Shown: positions 34,899 to 42,565, counted from the first letter of the stretch. The stretch: 64,000 nt of DNA from Candidatus Nanoarchaeia archaeon (GCA_028714095.1 JAQTMY010000002.1:202636-266635), one strand, 5' to 3'. A program made the numbers and translations. Notes: a model not told the origin generated them from the letters alone.

Positions 34899-34945
34899 CG
34901 AAATAGACTATGAAATATACCACTCAAAACAATTGTATGGTAAAT

Positions 34946-34997
34946 AATCTTAGCTAACCCTTGGGGAAAGGAGCGTAGATGACGGTTTTCTAAGATT
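34946..34997 (+). other. leader stem-loop before the 35029 gene
   Basis: AATCTTAG (34946-34953) pairs with CTAAGATT (34990-34997). Inside, AACC pairs with GGTT, and CTT-GGGGA-AAG gives a small apical hairpin, leaving an open purine stretch GAGCGTAGATGAC. It lies in the 5' leader, 17 nt before the SD AGGAGG. Riboswitch-like in position, but no known class is recognised. Confidence 0.45.
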
Positions 34998-35028
34998 TTA
35001 AAAATAGGTTCAACTAGGAGGACTTAAA

Positions 35029-35979
35029 ATGGAATCAGAAAATAAAAATTTAAACAACCCCTTTAATGTGGGAAAAGACATAAAATTTCTTCCTTGTCAT
35101 AAGGAAGTAGAATATATAAAAAAGTTTAATAAAAACTTCAAAGCTGGAGCTTATACAATTACAGGATTGTATAGTAAGAATAGAATAGAAGCTATGCTTA
35201 ATCGTCAAAGTAAATTTAATGAAGAAGTAGATTCGTTAAAACAAATTCTGATGGATTGTGGGGCGGAGGGAATTTTTACTCCAGTTATTTCAAAAAAGGC
35301 AATAAACCACAGGACAAACGAACTTTTTATAAAAATGCAAATCTCTGCAGGGCTTAACAGGATTACAATTATTGAAAAAGACATTCACCAATCAGAAGAG
35401 GATATGGAACTTTATTTTAAAGGATATATTAAAGGTTTTGGAGAGAATAAATTATTTTTCTTATTAGATGGTGGGATGGTTAAAGTATCCCTTTTAGGAA
35501 AAAAACTTAATAAACTCAAAGAAATGAAAATAGATAAAGTAATCTTACATTTTGCAGGATATTGGAAGTATAAACATAATTTCTTCCAATTACTTGAAAT
35601 GGACAAAAACAATAGACCAAATATCCTTTTAAGTGGAGTTTGGGCTGCAATTAGTAGAACTTCGTGTCCAGCCCTACTGTCTCTGTTTGGAGTAGAGGGA
35701 TTGAGTGTTGGATATAAATGGGGGGCTAGTCCAAATAAAGATAGCCCTCAGAAGAGACTAGACGAAATTAAAATTGAATATGCCCCATTAAATAAGCAAG
35801 AAACAGAAAATTTAAAGAAAGAGATTAAGGTCGCAAGTAATGATGAACTGTATGCTTATTTAAGAGCAGAGGCTTTTTTTAAGAATAAGAATATTTTATC
35901 AAGGCTCTCTAACTTAGATGAAGAAGAATTAAAAAAAGAAATAGAATCTAAACCTTCGCTGAGTTATTTCTTTAGTTAA
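35029..35979 (+). CDS. unknown protein of the accessory island, TIM-barrel-like
   Basis: 316 residues with good SD (AGGAGGAC, about 7 nt before ATG). Regularly spaced hydrophobic strands (AEGIFTPVI, LNRITIIEKDI, KLFFLLDGGM, IDKVILHFAGY, PNILLSGVWAA) followed by helices suggest an alpha/beta barrel. The GYWKYKHNF and SRTSCPAL segments could be functional, but I recognise no family. Preceded by a ~110-nt structured leader, so expression is probably controlled at the RNA level. Convergent with the 80-residue gene at 35972. Confidence 0.7.
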   Translation: MESENKNLNNPFNVGKDIKFLPCHKEVEYIKKFNKNFKAGAYTITGLYSKNRIEAMLNRQSKFNEEVDSLKQILMDCGAEGIFTPVISKKAINHRTNELFIKMQISAGLNRITIIEKDIHQSEEDMELYFKGYIKGFGENKLFFLLDGGMVKVSLLGKKLNKLKEMKIDKVILHFAGYWKYKHNFFQLLEMDKNNRPNILLSGVWAAISRTSCPALLSLFGVEGLSVGYKWGASPNKDSPQKRLDEIKIEYAPLNKQETENLKKEIKVASNDELYAYLRAEAFFKNKNILSRLSNLDEEELKKEIESKPSLSYFFS

Positions 35980-36214
35980 TTTTTTTGGCGATTAATCTCG
36001 CCAATTTCATTTTTAATATTTGATTAGATTCTTTTCTGAATTTATTTGCTCCAGCATTTAACATTTTTTCCCCTAATTCTTCTTCAGATATTTGAGGATT
36101 CTTCAATCTTGCTTTTCTTTCATAGGTTTCCTGCCATTCCTGAATTTTATTTAATAAATCTCTAGCCATAAGTTTCTCAGGTTCTCTTAAATCAATGTTT
36201 ATGGTATAATTCAT
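35972..36214 (-). CDS. small acidic/basic helical protein next to DUF2080-like gene
   Basis: 80 residues, helical, charged, ending in a Lys/Arg-rich amphipathic segment. The ATG overlaps the stop of the DUF2080-like gene (ATGA), so they are translated together. No family recognised. In this two-gene unit it could be the effector or the partner of the AbrB-like protein, as in toxin-antitoxin pairs. That is speculation based on layout alone. Confidence 0.6.
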   Translation of the reverse strand: MNYTINIDLREPEKLMARDLLNKIQEWQETYERKARLKNPQISEEELGEKMLNAGANKFRKESNQILKMKLARLIAKKIN

Positions 36215-36375
36215 TTACATACCACCACATAAATGCTACAATTAATATATTTCTTAGGAATATAGACGATTGCTCCATTCCCACTCCCTTTAGCTTCAGT
36301 TAAGAATATATCTTGAACTTTTCCGTCGGTAATTTTAAGTTCTTTCATTTTCACTGCATTTATTAATCTTGACAT
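36211..36375 (-). CDS. DUF2080/AbrB-like transposon-associated protein
   Basis: 54 residues. The C-terminal half SGNGAIVYIPKKYINCSIYV matches the GNGAxVxVPKxxxGxxVxV pattern of DUF2080 proteins, a SpoVT/AbrB-fold group often labelled transposon-encoded in archaea. They are probably DNA-binding and self-regulating. A TATA-like gtatttaaatag is 26 nt upstream, so the mRNA is leaderless and an 11-bp inverted repeat sits between the TATA box and the ATG. Followed by the 80-residue gene; the transposase gene lies 60 nt upstream on the same strand. Confidence 0.75.
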   Translation of the reverse strand: MSRLINAVKMKELKITDGKVQDIFLTEAKGSGNGAIVYIPKKYINCSIYVVVCK

Positions 36376-36397
36376 AGTCTAGACAAGTCTAGACTAT
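36374..36397. promoter_or_regulatory. 24-bp perfect inverted repeat (operator) at DUF2080-like gene start
   Basis: ATAGTCTAGAC-AA-GTCTAGACTAT, two 11-bp arms around AA. It covers the transcription and translation start of the 36211-36375 gene, directly after its TATA box, the classic position for repression by a dimeric DNA-binding protein, most simply the AbrB-like product itself. Confidence 0.6.
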
Positions 36398-36435
36398 TTA
36401 AATACTTTTCTTTTTTAAATTCTTAGTAAAATCAA

Positions 36436-37347
36436 TTAAATATTAGATAATCCTATTAATTCCAACCACTTATTTTCAGAGTTAAGTTTTAAATCAGTAG
36501 CTAACTCATAAGGGCATTTATTTAATGCCTGATGTTTAGTTATGAAATTATAATAAACTTCATACCCTTTCATAATGGCATTAGCACTTTCAACCGAGCC
36601 GTGAAATCCACGAAAAGTTTTAGTTCTCTGCCTAATGTTATTATGTAATCTTTCAATCATAATGTTAAACCCCTCTCCCTGAGAAGCATTAACTTGATGG
36701 TGAGTTATTTTAGTCTTTGCGTCTCTTTTATGCAATCCGAAACTATTCCTTAGTGCCTGTGGATAAGCCATATATCCATCTGTGGTAATAATTTTTACTT
36801 GTTGTTCTGTTTTCTTCTTTGCTGATTTAAGAACATCTTTTAACTCATTCATACTCCTTGATTTAACATAATTGGAAGAAACCATAAATCTTGTTTTTGT
36901 ATCAATAACATCTATAAACCAATTTTTATCTACACCCTTATAATTACGGCTCTTTCTCCTGTGGTATTCCATTTCGTCTATTTGTAGTTCATTACCAACA
37001 TTCAGTTTTAGATTATGGGTATATTGGCTTATTTTCTTAGAGTATTTAACAATCCACTTATAGATTGATTTATGGCTTGAATTATGAGGATAGAAAGCTT
37101 GAAAATGTTCCTGCACTTTTCTTGTTGAAACTCCCCTGTAAAACAAGTCCAAAGCACAGGTTATTTTTTGAGGGCTATTTCTCATCCTGTAAAAGCCATA
37201 ATCCAAGACAAACCTTAATCCACATTCCTTGCATTTATATCTCTGGATTAAGCCCCTGTTCTCTGTCTTTCTCTTGCCGTCCTTTCTGATTGATTGGCTC
37301 TTACAGTTTGGGCATTTTGTGTCAATTTCCATAGAAATATTAGGCAC
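36436..37347 (-). CDS. IS6/IS240-like DDE transposase with zinc ribbon
   Basis: 303 residues. N-terminal zinc ribbon CPNCKSQSIRKDGKRK, then RYKCKECGLRF; a helix-turn-helix region (GVSTRKVQEHF); then a DDE core with D in QIDEMEYHRRK (about 132), D in IITTDGYMAY (about 193) and E in MIERLHNNIRQRTKTFRGF (about 242). Appears intact. I could not find terminal inverted repeats or a target duplication on either side, so the element's ends are unresolved. A 38-bp promoter-like repeat lies just upstream. Confidence 0.85.
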   Translation of the reverse strand: MPNISMEIDTKCPNCKSQSIRKDGKRKTENRGLIQRYKCKECGLRFVLDYGFYRMRNSPQKITCALDLFYRGVSTRKVQEHFQAFYPHNSSHKSIYKWIVKYSKKISQYTHNLKLNVGNELQIDEMEYHRRKSRNYKGVDKNWFIDVIDTKTRFMVSSNYVKSRSMNELKDVLKSAKKKTEQQVKIITTDGYMAYPQALRNSFGLHKRDAKTKITHHQVNASQGEGFNIMIERLHNNIRQRTKTFRGFHGSVESANAIMKGYEVYYNFITKHQALNKCPYELATDLKLNSENKWLELIGLSNI

Positions 37348-37377
37348 CCGAACTATATAAACCTTTCGGTGCCCGAA
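37340..37377 (-). repeat. 38-bp TTCGGG-flanked promoter repeat, copy 1
   Basis: On the minus strand a TATA stretch (GTTTATATAG) is flanked by two direct TTCGGG copies 25 nt apart, just before the transposase start. A near-copy of the same length and orientation lies at 39257-39294. The shared element suggests common regulation. Confidence 0.6.
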
Positions 37378-37476
37378 GATTAATGTATTAAATAATTATA
37401 TAATATATTAATTAAGTTATTAATTAATAAGTTAATAATCGTAAGCTTTATAAATGAGTAATACACTTCTAAAGTT

Positions 37477-38832
37477 ATGATGAATAAAGAAATACAATTA
37501 ATAATAGAAATGATAGCTGGAGATAAACAGAGTTATACTTCTAATGAACTAGCTTCCTTTTTGAACTTAAAGTATACAAATGGTGTTTATCCTTATCTAA
37601 AAAAATTATCAGATAAAGAGTTAATCCATAAAATCTTCAAAGGGGATTATTCTTTAAACATTCATCATAATAAGATTAAAGACATAAAATTTGTAGTCAC
37701 AATCTTTGGAAAGCCTGCAGGCATTCTTTTTACAAATGAATCTAAAAAAATTTTACAGAAATTCTGTAAAAATCCGATTATTCCAAAGAATCAAATAACA
37801 AGAGAAAATTTAACTACCATTAAAAAGATTGCTGAAAAGACCAAGGTAATCCATGCTGTTAAAGAAAAAGGGAAAGAAGAAGATTACTTTATAGCCTGCT
37901 GGGAAGAACCAGCAAAAAGAGTTTTAGACTTTTTTGACATAAAACTTGATTTTGATGAAGAAGAATTTAAACACACGGTTATAAAATATTATTCTTCAAT
38001 TAAAAATACCAGTTCTCCCTTTGATGATGAGACCCAAAAACAATTAAAAAGATTAAATATGGAAACTTATCTTGGAAATCGTGATTTTATACTAAATAAA
38101 ATAAAACAATATGAATTTTCTTTTCTTGATAATGTAAGGAATTTAACAAATAGTAAAAATAAACAATTTACCAACCCTTTTTGCATAACTTCTAAGATTA
38201 CCGATTGGAAAATGAAATATATTTATAATACTGATAAAATTGAAGGAAATCCCCTAAGTATGCAAGATGTTAGAACTATTCTCACAGTCGGTTCACTTTC
38301 TGTTGAACAAGACAGTAAAGCAGTATTAGAAACTGTTAATTCCAGAACAGCTTTAGATAATATCTTTGAAACTTCTAATGAGTTAAATATAGATTTTATT
38401 AAAAAACTACATTTAGCTACTCAACAAGGAATTGATGAATTAGCGGGAGGGTATAAAGATAAAGAAAATTGTATAACCGATAATGAAGGAACTTTAATTG
38501 ATACAACTACCCCTGTAGAATTTGTTGAAAAAAGAATGGATGAACTCCTGAGTTGGTATGATAAAAATAAATCTAAACTCCATCCATTTGTTTTGGCAAT
38601 TATTTTTCATAATCAATTTGTTTATATCCATCCCTTTAATGATGGAAATGGAAGGGTTGCTAGACTATTACTAAATTTTATTTTAATAAAAAATGCATAC
38701 TTCCCAATTATTTTTTATAATGATGAAAAGAGTAAGTATTACACTTATATTCGTTCCTCTAAAACAGGAGATATAAAAGATTTTGTTAGTTACATCCTTA
38801 ATCTATATAGAGTTCAATTAGAAGAATTTTAG
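37477..38832 (+). CDS. Fic/DOC-family AMP-transferase-like protein
   Basis: 451 residues. The N-terminal ~90 residues form a winged-helix-like region (SNELASFLNLKYTNGVYPYL). The Fic core contains HPFNDGNGRVAR (about 384-395), the complete catalytic motif for NMP transfer. An inhibitory-helix motif (S/T)xxxE(G/N) is present as TDKIEGN (about 250-256), before the core, so it belongs to the self-inhibited Fic type. A TATA-like gctttataaatg (37443-37454) gives a leaderless start at ATG 37477. Targets unknown. The 3' end overlaps the AbrB-like gene by 4 bp. Confidence 0.92.
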   Translation: MMNKEIQLIIEMIAGDKQSYTSNELASFLNLKYTNGVYPYLKKLSDKELIHKIFKGDYSLNIHHNKIKDIKFVVTIFGKPAGILFTNESKKILQKFCKNPIIPKNQITRENLTTIKKIAEKTKVIHAVKEKGKEEDYFIACWEEPAKRVLDFFDIKLDFDEEEFKHTVIKYYSSIKNTSSPFDDETQKQLKRLNMETYLGNRDFILNKIKQYEFSFLDNVRNLTNSKNKQFTNPFCITSKITDWKMKYIYNTDKIEGNPLSMQDVRTILTVGSLSVEQDSKAVLETVNSRTALDNIFETSNELNIDFIKKLHLATQQGIDELAGGYKDKENCITDNEGTLIDTTTPVEFVEKRMDELLSWYDKNKSKLHPFVLAIIFHNQFVYIHPFNDGNGRVARLLLNFILIKNAYFPIIFYNDEKSKYYTYIRSSKTGDIKDFVSYILNLYRVQLEEF

Positions 38833-38990
38833 AGATTTTTCTCAATTACAATCTTGTCTTTCTCCAACCTAACCTTAATCTCTTTATCCAATAACTTACT
38901 ATCCTCTACAACCTTCTTAGGCAGATTAATCCTGTATTTAAAATATGTTGTTTCACCAACCTTTTTATCAAAAACTTTCATAATTTTCAT
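38829..38990 (-). CDS. AbrB-like small DNA-binding protein
   Basis: 53 residues (MKIMKVFDKKVGETTYFKYR start). YFKYRINLPKKVVEDSKLL and EIKVRLEKDKIVIEK fit the swapped-hairpin AbrB/SpoVT pattern seen in archaeal regulators and antitoxins. Its ATG overlaps the stop of the membrane-protein gene (ATGA). Convergent with fic. It may regulate the shared promoter element or neutralise a partner. Confidence 0.65.
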   Translation of the reverse strand: MKIMKVFDKKVGETTYFKYRINLPKKVVEDSKLLDKEIKVRLEKDKIVIEKNL

Positions 38991-39247
38991 TTTGTTTTCC
39001 TTCTTAAAATTTTAGATGATAAATGACCCCAAAGAACCTGCAATCCTCTAAACAATGCGATAAGGATAATAGCCCAGAAGTAACTTCCAACAATCCATCC
39101 AGCTAATACCCCAAGTTTTTCTGGACTACTTGAAGCTAAACCAATTTGCTTAACAGAAGGATTAGTCCCTAATAAAATAAATAACAGTCCTAACCACCAA
39201 CAATCCTTTTTGATTAATTCTTTTAGGGTTTTAGTTTTAGATTTCAT
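38987..39247 (-). CDS. two-helix membrane protein
   Basis: 86 residues with two membrane segments (about 17-34 and 48-71, GWIVGSYFWAIILIALFRGL) and basic ends (KSKTKTLK; KILRRKTK). First gene of a two-gene unit with the AbrB-like protein and driven by the second copy of the 38-bp promoter repeat. No family recognised. The layout, a tiny membrane protein with an AbrB-like partner, is compatible with a toxin-antitoxin pair. Confidence 0.65.
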   Translation of the reverse strand: MKSKTKTLKELIKKDCWWLGLLFILLGTNPSVKQIGLASSSPEKLGVLAGWIVGSYFWAIILIALFRGLQVLWGHLSSKILRRKTK

Positions 39248-39256
39248 ATATTTTTT

Positions 39257-39294
39257 TTAGGAACCCGAAGTTTATAAAACTTTCTGAACCCGAA
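39257..39294 (-). repeat. 38-bp TTCGGG-flanked promoter repeat, copy 2
   Basis: Minus strand TTCGGG, GTTTTATAAA, TTCGGG arranged exactly as in copy 1 at 37340-37377. It lies 9 nt upstream of the 38987-39247 start codon. Confidence 0.6.
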
Positions 39295-39330
39295 ATAAAA
39301 AGAGCAAACTCCCGTTAAGGTAACAAAGAA

Positions 39331-40302
39331 CTATAACTTCTCCAATTCCTCAATTATATTTTGTAATATCTTGGCAGCCATCTGGGGATGCCAGAAATTC
39401 AAAAACAAACAAGGTTCAACCTGCAAAACGATTCTGTCCTTGACAGGAAACAATTTTCTCTTAGGGCCAAAAGCACTGCTGCCATCAAAAACATTTTCCA
39501 AAGTTATTTCCGGAACAGGAACATTGTTTAATGCATATCTTACCGCTTCTATATAATTTCCAGGAATAAAATTATTTCTTAGCCTGTTTAATGCAATCTT
39601 GTCTGAATACCTCTCAATTTTTTCCAAGTCTTTTAAAAGTATCTCCCTGAAACTTTTTTCCATCTTATGGATATCAAAGCTGTTTTCATGAATCCTTAAG
39701 ATATTTAATATCATTCTTTTAGTTTCAGCCAATATCGCATTCTTATAGTCAGTTTCAATGCTTTTAAGGAAAGGATAATATTTTGTGTTAATCTTTGAGA
39801 TTATTTCCTGTACCTTTTTCTTTTGTATCTTTGCCTCTGTAAAAATTGTAATGTCCATCAGACTTGGAACAAACTTCATCCTGTCAAATGCCCGGTGGAT
39901 TAATAAAATATATTTCTCATCTTTAACTTCTGCCCAAAAATCCTGATAAATCTTTAATTTTTCATAATATTCTCGCTCATCTTTTGCAACCCAGGCATAT
40001 TTCTTCATATAAGAACTAACCTTATCATCTTCACTATTGCTGAAAAAATCATAGGAATTTGTAGCAGTTTTTAATGGTGGAATATCCCTGTTAAAATCAA
40101 CTCCAAACAATCTATTCCTTGAAATATTAGAAACAACCAACTTGCCTCCAAGACTTTCCCATACTAAACTTGCGATGGTCTCAGAGTTGTCATCTCTGGC
40201 AGAAACTGACTGTAGGGCAGGACCAGAATGAGGACAAATTAAAATCATCTCTTTGCCAATCTTTTCATATACAGAATATCCTTTCTTGAATCTGCACTCC
40301 AT
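39331..40302 (-). CDS. N-formylglutamate amidohydrolase-like protein
   Basis: 323 residues. The N-terminal part ILICPHSGPALQSVSARDD, SETIASLVWESLGGKLVVSN and SRNRLFGVDFNRD resembles N-formylglutamate deformylase-type hydrolases (PHsG, D/E, N-R-x-D-x-NR motifs). The C-terminal half is longer and helical and not recognised. The enzyme class, a metal-dependent amidohydrolase, is tentative. Divergent from the methyltransferase gene. Confidence 0.55.
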   Translation of the reverse strand: MECRFKKGYSVYEKIGKEMILICPHSGPALQSVSARDDNSETIASLVWESLGGKLVVSNISRNRLFGVDFNRDIPPLKTATNSYDFFSNSEDDKVSSYMKKYAWVAKDEREYYEKLKIYQDFWAEVKDEKYILLIHRAFDRMKFVPSLMDITIFTEAKIQKKKVQEIISKINTKYYPFLKSIETDYKNAILAETKRMILNILRIHENSFDIHKMEKSFREILLKDLEKIERYSDKIALNRLRNNFIPGNYIEAVRYALNNVPVPEITLENVFDGSSAFGPKRKLFPVKDRIVLQVEPCLFLNFWHPQMAAKILQNIIEELEKL

Positions 40303-40353
40303 ATCGTTAATAAAAACTATAGATATTTAAAGATAATCAATCTAAACAGTTAT

Positions 40354-41241
40354 ATGGAATTTAAAGATAGCTTTATTGACAGATATAGAGAATTAACAAA
40401 CCTGGAAGAATTCCTTTCAATATCCCAAAAACCATTAAGGAAATCCATAAGGGTTAATACTATAAAATCTTCAGTAGCAGAAATAAAAAACATTTTCCCA
40501 AATCTAAAAGAGATTCCCTGGTGCAAAGAAGGGTTTTGGGTTAATCAAAAAGCAATTGGGAATACCTCAGAACATTTTCTTGGAAAGATTTATGTGCAGG
40601 AAGCAGCATCAATGATCCCCCCAATAGTACTAAACCCAAAAGAAGAAGATATTATTTTGGATTGCTGTGCCGCTCCAGGGTCAAAAACAACACAATTAAG
40701 TATGATGATGAAAAACAATGGATTAATCATTGCAAACGAATTAGATTATAAAAGAATTAAAGCTCTTTCTCTTAACATTCAAAGATGTGGCTGTGTGAAT
40801 ATTATAAGAACAAATATGGATGCAACAAGATTAAACAAGAATTTTGATAAAATCTTATTAGATGCCCCTTGTTCTGGGATTGGAACAATAAGAAAATCTC
40901 CAAAAACACCGCAGATATACAATACAAACATGATTAAAAAGCTGTCAAACATACAAAAGACAATTATCTCAAAAATGTTTGATAATCTAGATGAGAATGG
41001 AATCTTAGTTTATTCTACCTGTACTTTAGAACCTGAGGAAAACGAAGGGGTCATAGATTGGTTAATCAATAAAAAAGATAATGTAAAAATTCTTCCAATT
41101 AACATTGAAATTAAAAAAAGTCCAGCGATTTTGGAATTTGAAAATAAAGCTTATTCGAGTGAAGTAAAAAAATGTTTGAGAATCTGGCCTCAGGATAATG
41201 ACACAGAAGGGTTTTTTATTGCTAGGCTGACAAAACAATAA
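40354..41241 (+). CDS. RsmB/NSUN-family RNA cytosine-C5 methyltransferase
   Basis: 295 residues. SAM motif LDCCAAPGSKTTQLS (about 106-120), catalytic motif IV LLDAPCSGIGT (about 168-178) and motif VI STCTLEPEENE (about 222-232), giving both conserved Cys. It makes m5C in tRNA or rRNA. No PUA or N-terminal extension beyond about 90 residues. Transcribed alone. Confidence 0.93.
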   Translation: MEFKDSFIDRYRELTNLEEFLSISQKPLRKSIRVNTIKSSVAEIKNIFPNLKEIPWCKEGFWVNQKAIGNTSEHFLGKIYVQEAASMIPPIVLNPKEEDIILDCCAAPGSKTTQLSMMMKNNGLIIANELDYKRIKALSLNIQRCGCVNIIRTNMDATRLNKNFDKILLDAPCSGIGTIRKSPKTPQIYNTNMIKKLSNIQKTIISKMFDNLDENGILVYSTCTLEPEENEGVIDWLINKKDNVKILPINIEIKKSPAILEFENKAYSSEVKKCLRIWPQDNDTEGFFIARLTKQ

Positions 41242-41252
41242 ATTTATAAATT
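41241..41252 (+). promoter_or_regulatory. promoter of the 41359/41531 small-ORF unit
   Basis: aatttataaatt is TATA-like and predicts a start near 41275, leaving a leader of about 85 nt before ATG 41359. Confidence 0.4.
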
Positions 41253-41338
41253 TACATAATAATAAAACAACCATAATTTTCAGTTTAAGAGGTGTTTATC
41301 TCTAGTCAATTCTATCAATCTCTGGCTTTCTAGCTGGG

Positions 41339-41358
41339 AATAACCGAAGGAGGTTATT
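41339..41358 (+). promoter_or_regulatory. RBS hairpin before the 41359 ORF
   Basis: AATAACC-GAAGGA-GGTTATT forms a 7-bp hairpin ending at the base before the ATG. The SD (AAGGAGGT) is split between loop and stem, so folding would hinder ribosome binding. This is a possible thermosensor or translation switch. Confidence 0.5.
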
Positions 41359-41550
41359 ATGTTTATTATTTATCCAAACGATCCTTGGAGTGAACACATC
41401 AGAAATTTCTTTGAATATACCCTGAGGGACTTTTTGGGAGAGTACAAAGGCCCGATTATTATTGTAATTGTTCTCCTGAGTATTATAATCTCAATCATAA
41501 CCCTAATAATTAAAAGGAGGAAAAAAGGTAATGATCCAAAGGCTAGCTAA
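41359..41550 (+). CDS. 63-residue single-pass membrane protein
   Basis: N-terminal aromatic, acidic part (PNDPWSEHIRNFFEYTLRDF), one strong membrane helix (about 32-52, PIIIVIVLLSIIISIITLII) and a basic end (KRRKKG). Strong SD AAGGAGGT inside a hairpin. The next ORF overlaps its 3' end. No family recognised. Confidence 0.7.
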   Translation: MFIIYPNDPWSEHIRNFFEYTLRDFLGEYKGPIIIVIVLLSIIISIITLIIKRRKKGNDPKAS

Positions 41551-41668
41551 CAAAATTAAAGGATTCATCAAAAAAATCCTAGAGGAAGAGGAGAGGAAAA
41601 CAATTAAACCAAGTTTTGTTCCACCCCCTCCTATCGTGAATCATCCTGCTCTTAAACACCGGAGATGA
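41531..41668 (+). CDS. 45-residue cationic peptide with PPPP motif
   Basis: MIQRLANKIKGFIKKILEEE, then ERKTIKPSFVPPPPIV and a basic end KHRR. AAGGAGG (41513-41519) provides an SD. The N-terminal 20 residues would form a cationic amphipathic helix. It overlaps the membrane-protein ORF by 20 nt in another frame, so both lie on one message that ends at the hairpin at 41726. Confidence 0.55.
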   Translation: MIQRLANKIKGFIKKILEEEERKTIKPSFVPPPPIVNHPALKHRR

Positions 41669-41725
41669 GATGGGATACTCAACCATCTAATTAATTTTAA
41701 TCCCAGCATTCACTTTCCATAGAAG

Positions 41726-41757
41726 AAAAAGGCACTTTAATCAGTGCCTTTTTTTAT
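41726..41757 (+). terminator. intrinsic-type hairpin terminator
   Basis: AAAAAGGCACT-TTAATC-AGTGCCTTTTT: an 11-bp stem, 6-nt loop and a T tract. It looks like a bacterial rho-independent terminator. Archaea normally end at T-runs without hairpins. Confidence 0.8.
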
Positions 41758-41779
41758 TATAATATATATACATCTATAA

Positions 41780-42565
41780 CTAAATATTATCCAATATTTT
41801 AACCATATCAATTGCATCTAAATACTGTCTTGGACTCTCGCATATAATTGTAATATCCATTTTTTTATGTTTTATTTCTTTAGCTAATTCTTTAAAGTTA
41901 GGTTTCTCACTTGAAATATTCAAATGATTTCTCTCCCCTTTGCTGTTAAAATTAATTCCAGAAAAATGGCAATGCAAATGTTTCAAGTCTAAAACTTTTA
42001 ATTTATCAAAGACTTGTCCATAATCTATCTTCCCATTGTTTCTTGCATACAAATGAGCAAAATCAACACATAAAGAAATTTTTGCTTTTTTAGCTAATTC
42101 AATTATTTCATCTAGACTCCCAAAAGCACTATGTTTTCCAGTCGTTTCAGGGCACAGATTAACATATAACTTTCTTTTTCTTAAGGTTTCTTTTATATCT
42201 AAGATATTTTTTAAAATAATTTCAAAAACTTCATCCTTATTCCTGTCATGATAAAAACCAGGATGAAAAACAACATGCTTAGCATTCATATTATAAGCTC
42301 TTTCACAACTCTCCAAAATCCAGTTCTTGCTCTTAGTTATATTTTCTGTTTTTAACGAACTTAAATTAATGTAATAAGGAGCATGTATACTTAACTCAAT
42401 CTTCTGTTTTTTAGCCTCAATCCCAATTTGCTTTGCCAGCTCATTTTTCATGGTAACTCCATAAACAAATTCAACTTCCATTGCACTTAATCCAATAGAA
42501 TTTAAAGCTCTAACAGAGTCCAGAGTATTTGCCTTAAAGCTTCCGGCAGGCCCAATCTTAATCAT
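41780..42565 (-). CDS. nfo: deoxyribonuclease IV (AP endonuclease)
   Basis: 261 residues from ATG 42565 (MIKIGPAGSFKANTLDS). TIM-barrel endonuclease IV family: HAPYYINLSS, HVVFHPGFYHDRNKDEVFE, NLCPETTGKHSAFGSL, SLCVDFAHLYARN and LHCHFSGI carry the zinc-binding His, Glu and Asp. Nicks AP sites in base-excision repair. The frame is open 59 codons further upstream, but that part is hydrophobic nonsense overlapping the divergent cca gene, so the shorter start is used. Confidence 0.92.
   Translation of the reverse strand: MIKIGPAGSFKANTLDSVRALNSIGLSAMEVEFVYGVTMKNELAKQIGIEAKKQKIELSIHAPYYINLSSLKTENITKSKNWILESCERAYNMNAKHVVFHPGFYHDRNKDEVFEIILKNILDIKETLRKRKLYVNLCPETTGKHSAFGSLDEIIELAKKAKISLCVDFAHLYARNNGKIDYGQVFDKLKVLDLKHLHCHFSGINFNSKGERNHLNISSEKPNFKELAKEIKHKKMDITIICESPRQYLDAIDMVKILDNI

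Noticed and set aside
36398-37380. Terminal inverted repeats or target duplications of the insertion sequence
   Set aside because: None found on inspection. The TTCGGG element near the transposase start has no inverted counterpart at the other end.
37381-37440. AT-only tract before fic that looks repetitive
   Set aside because: The repeats are short and imperfect (ttaatta type) and can arise from base composition.
41297-41340. Short upstream ORF (GTG start, 13 codons) in the leader of the 41359 gene
   Set aside because: No convincing ribosome site and no recognisable peptide.
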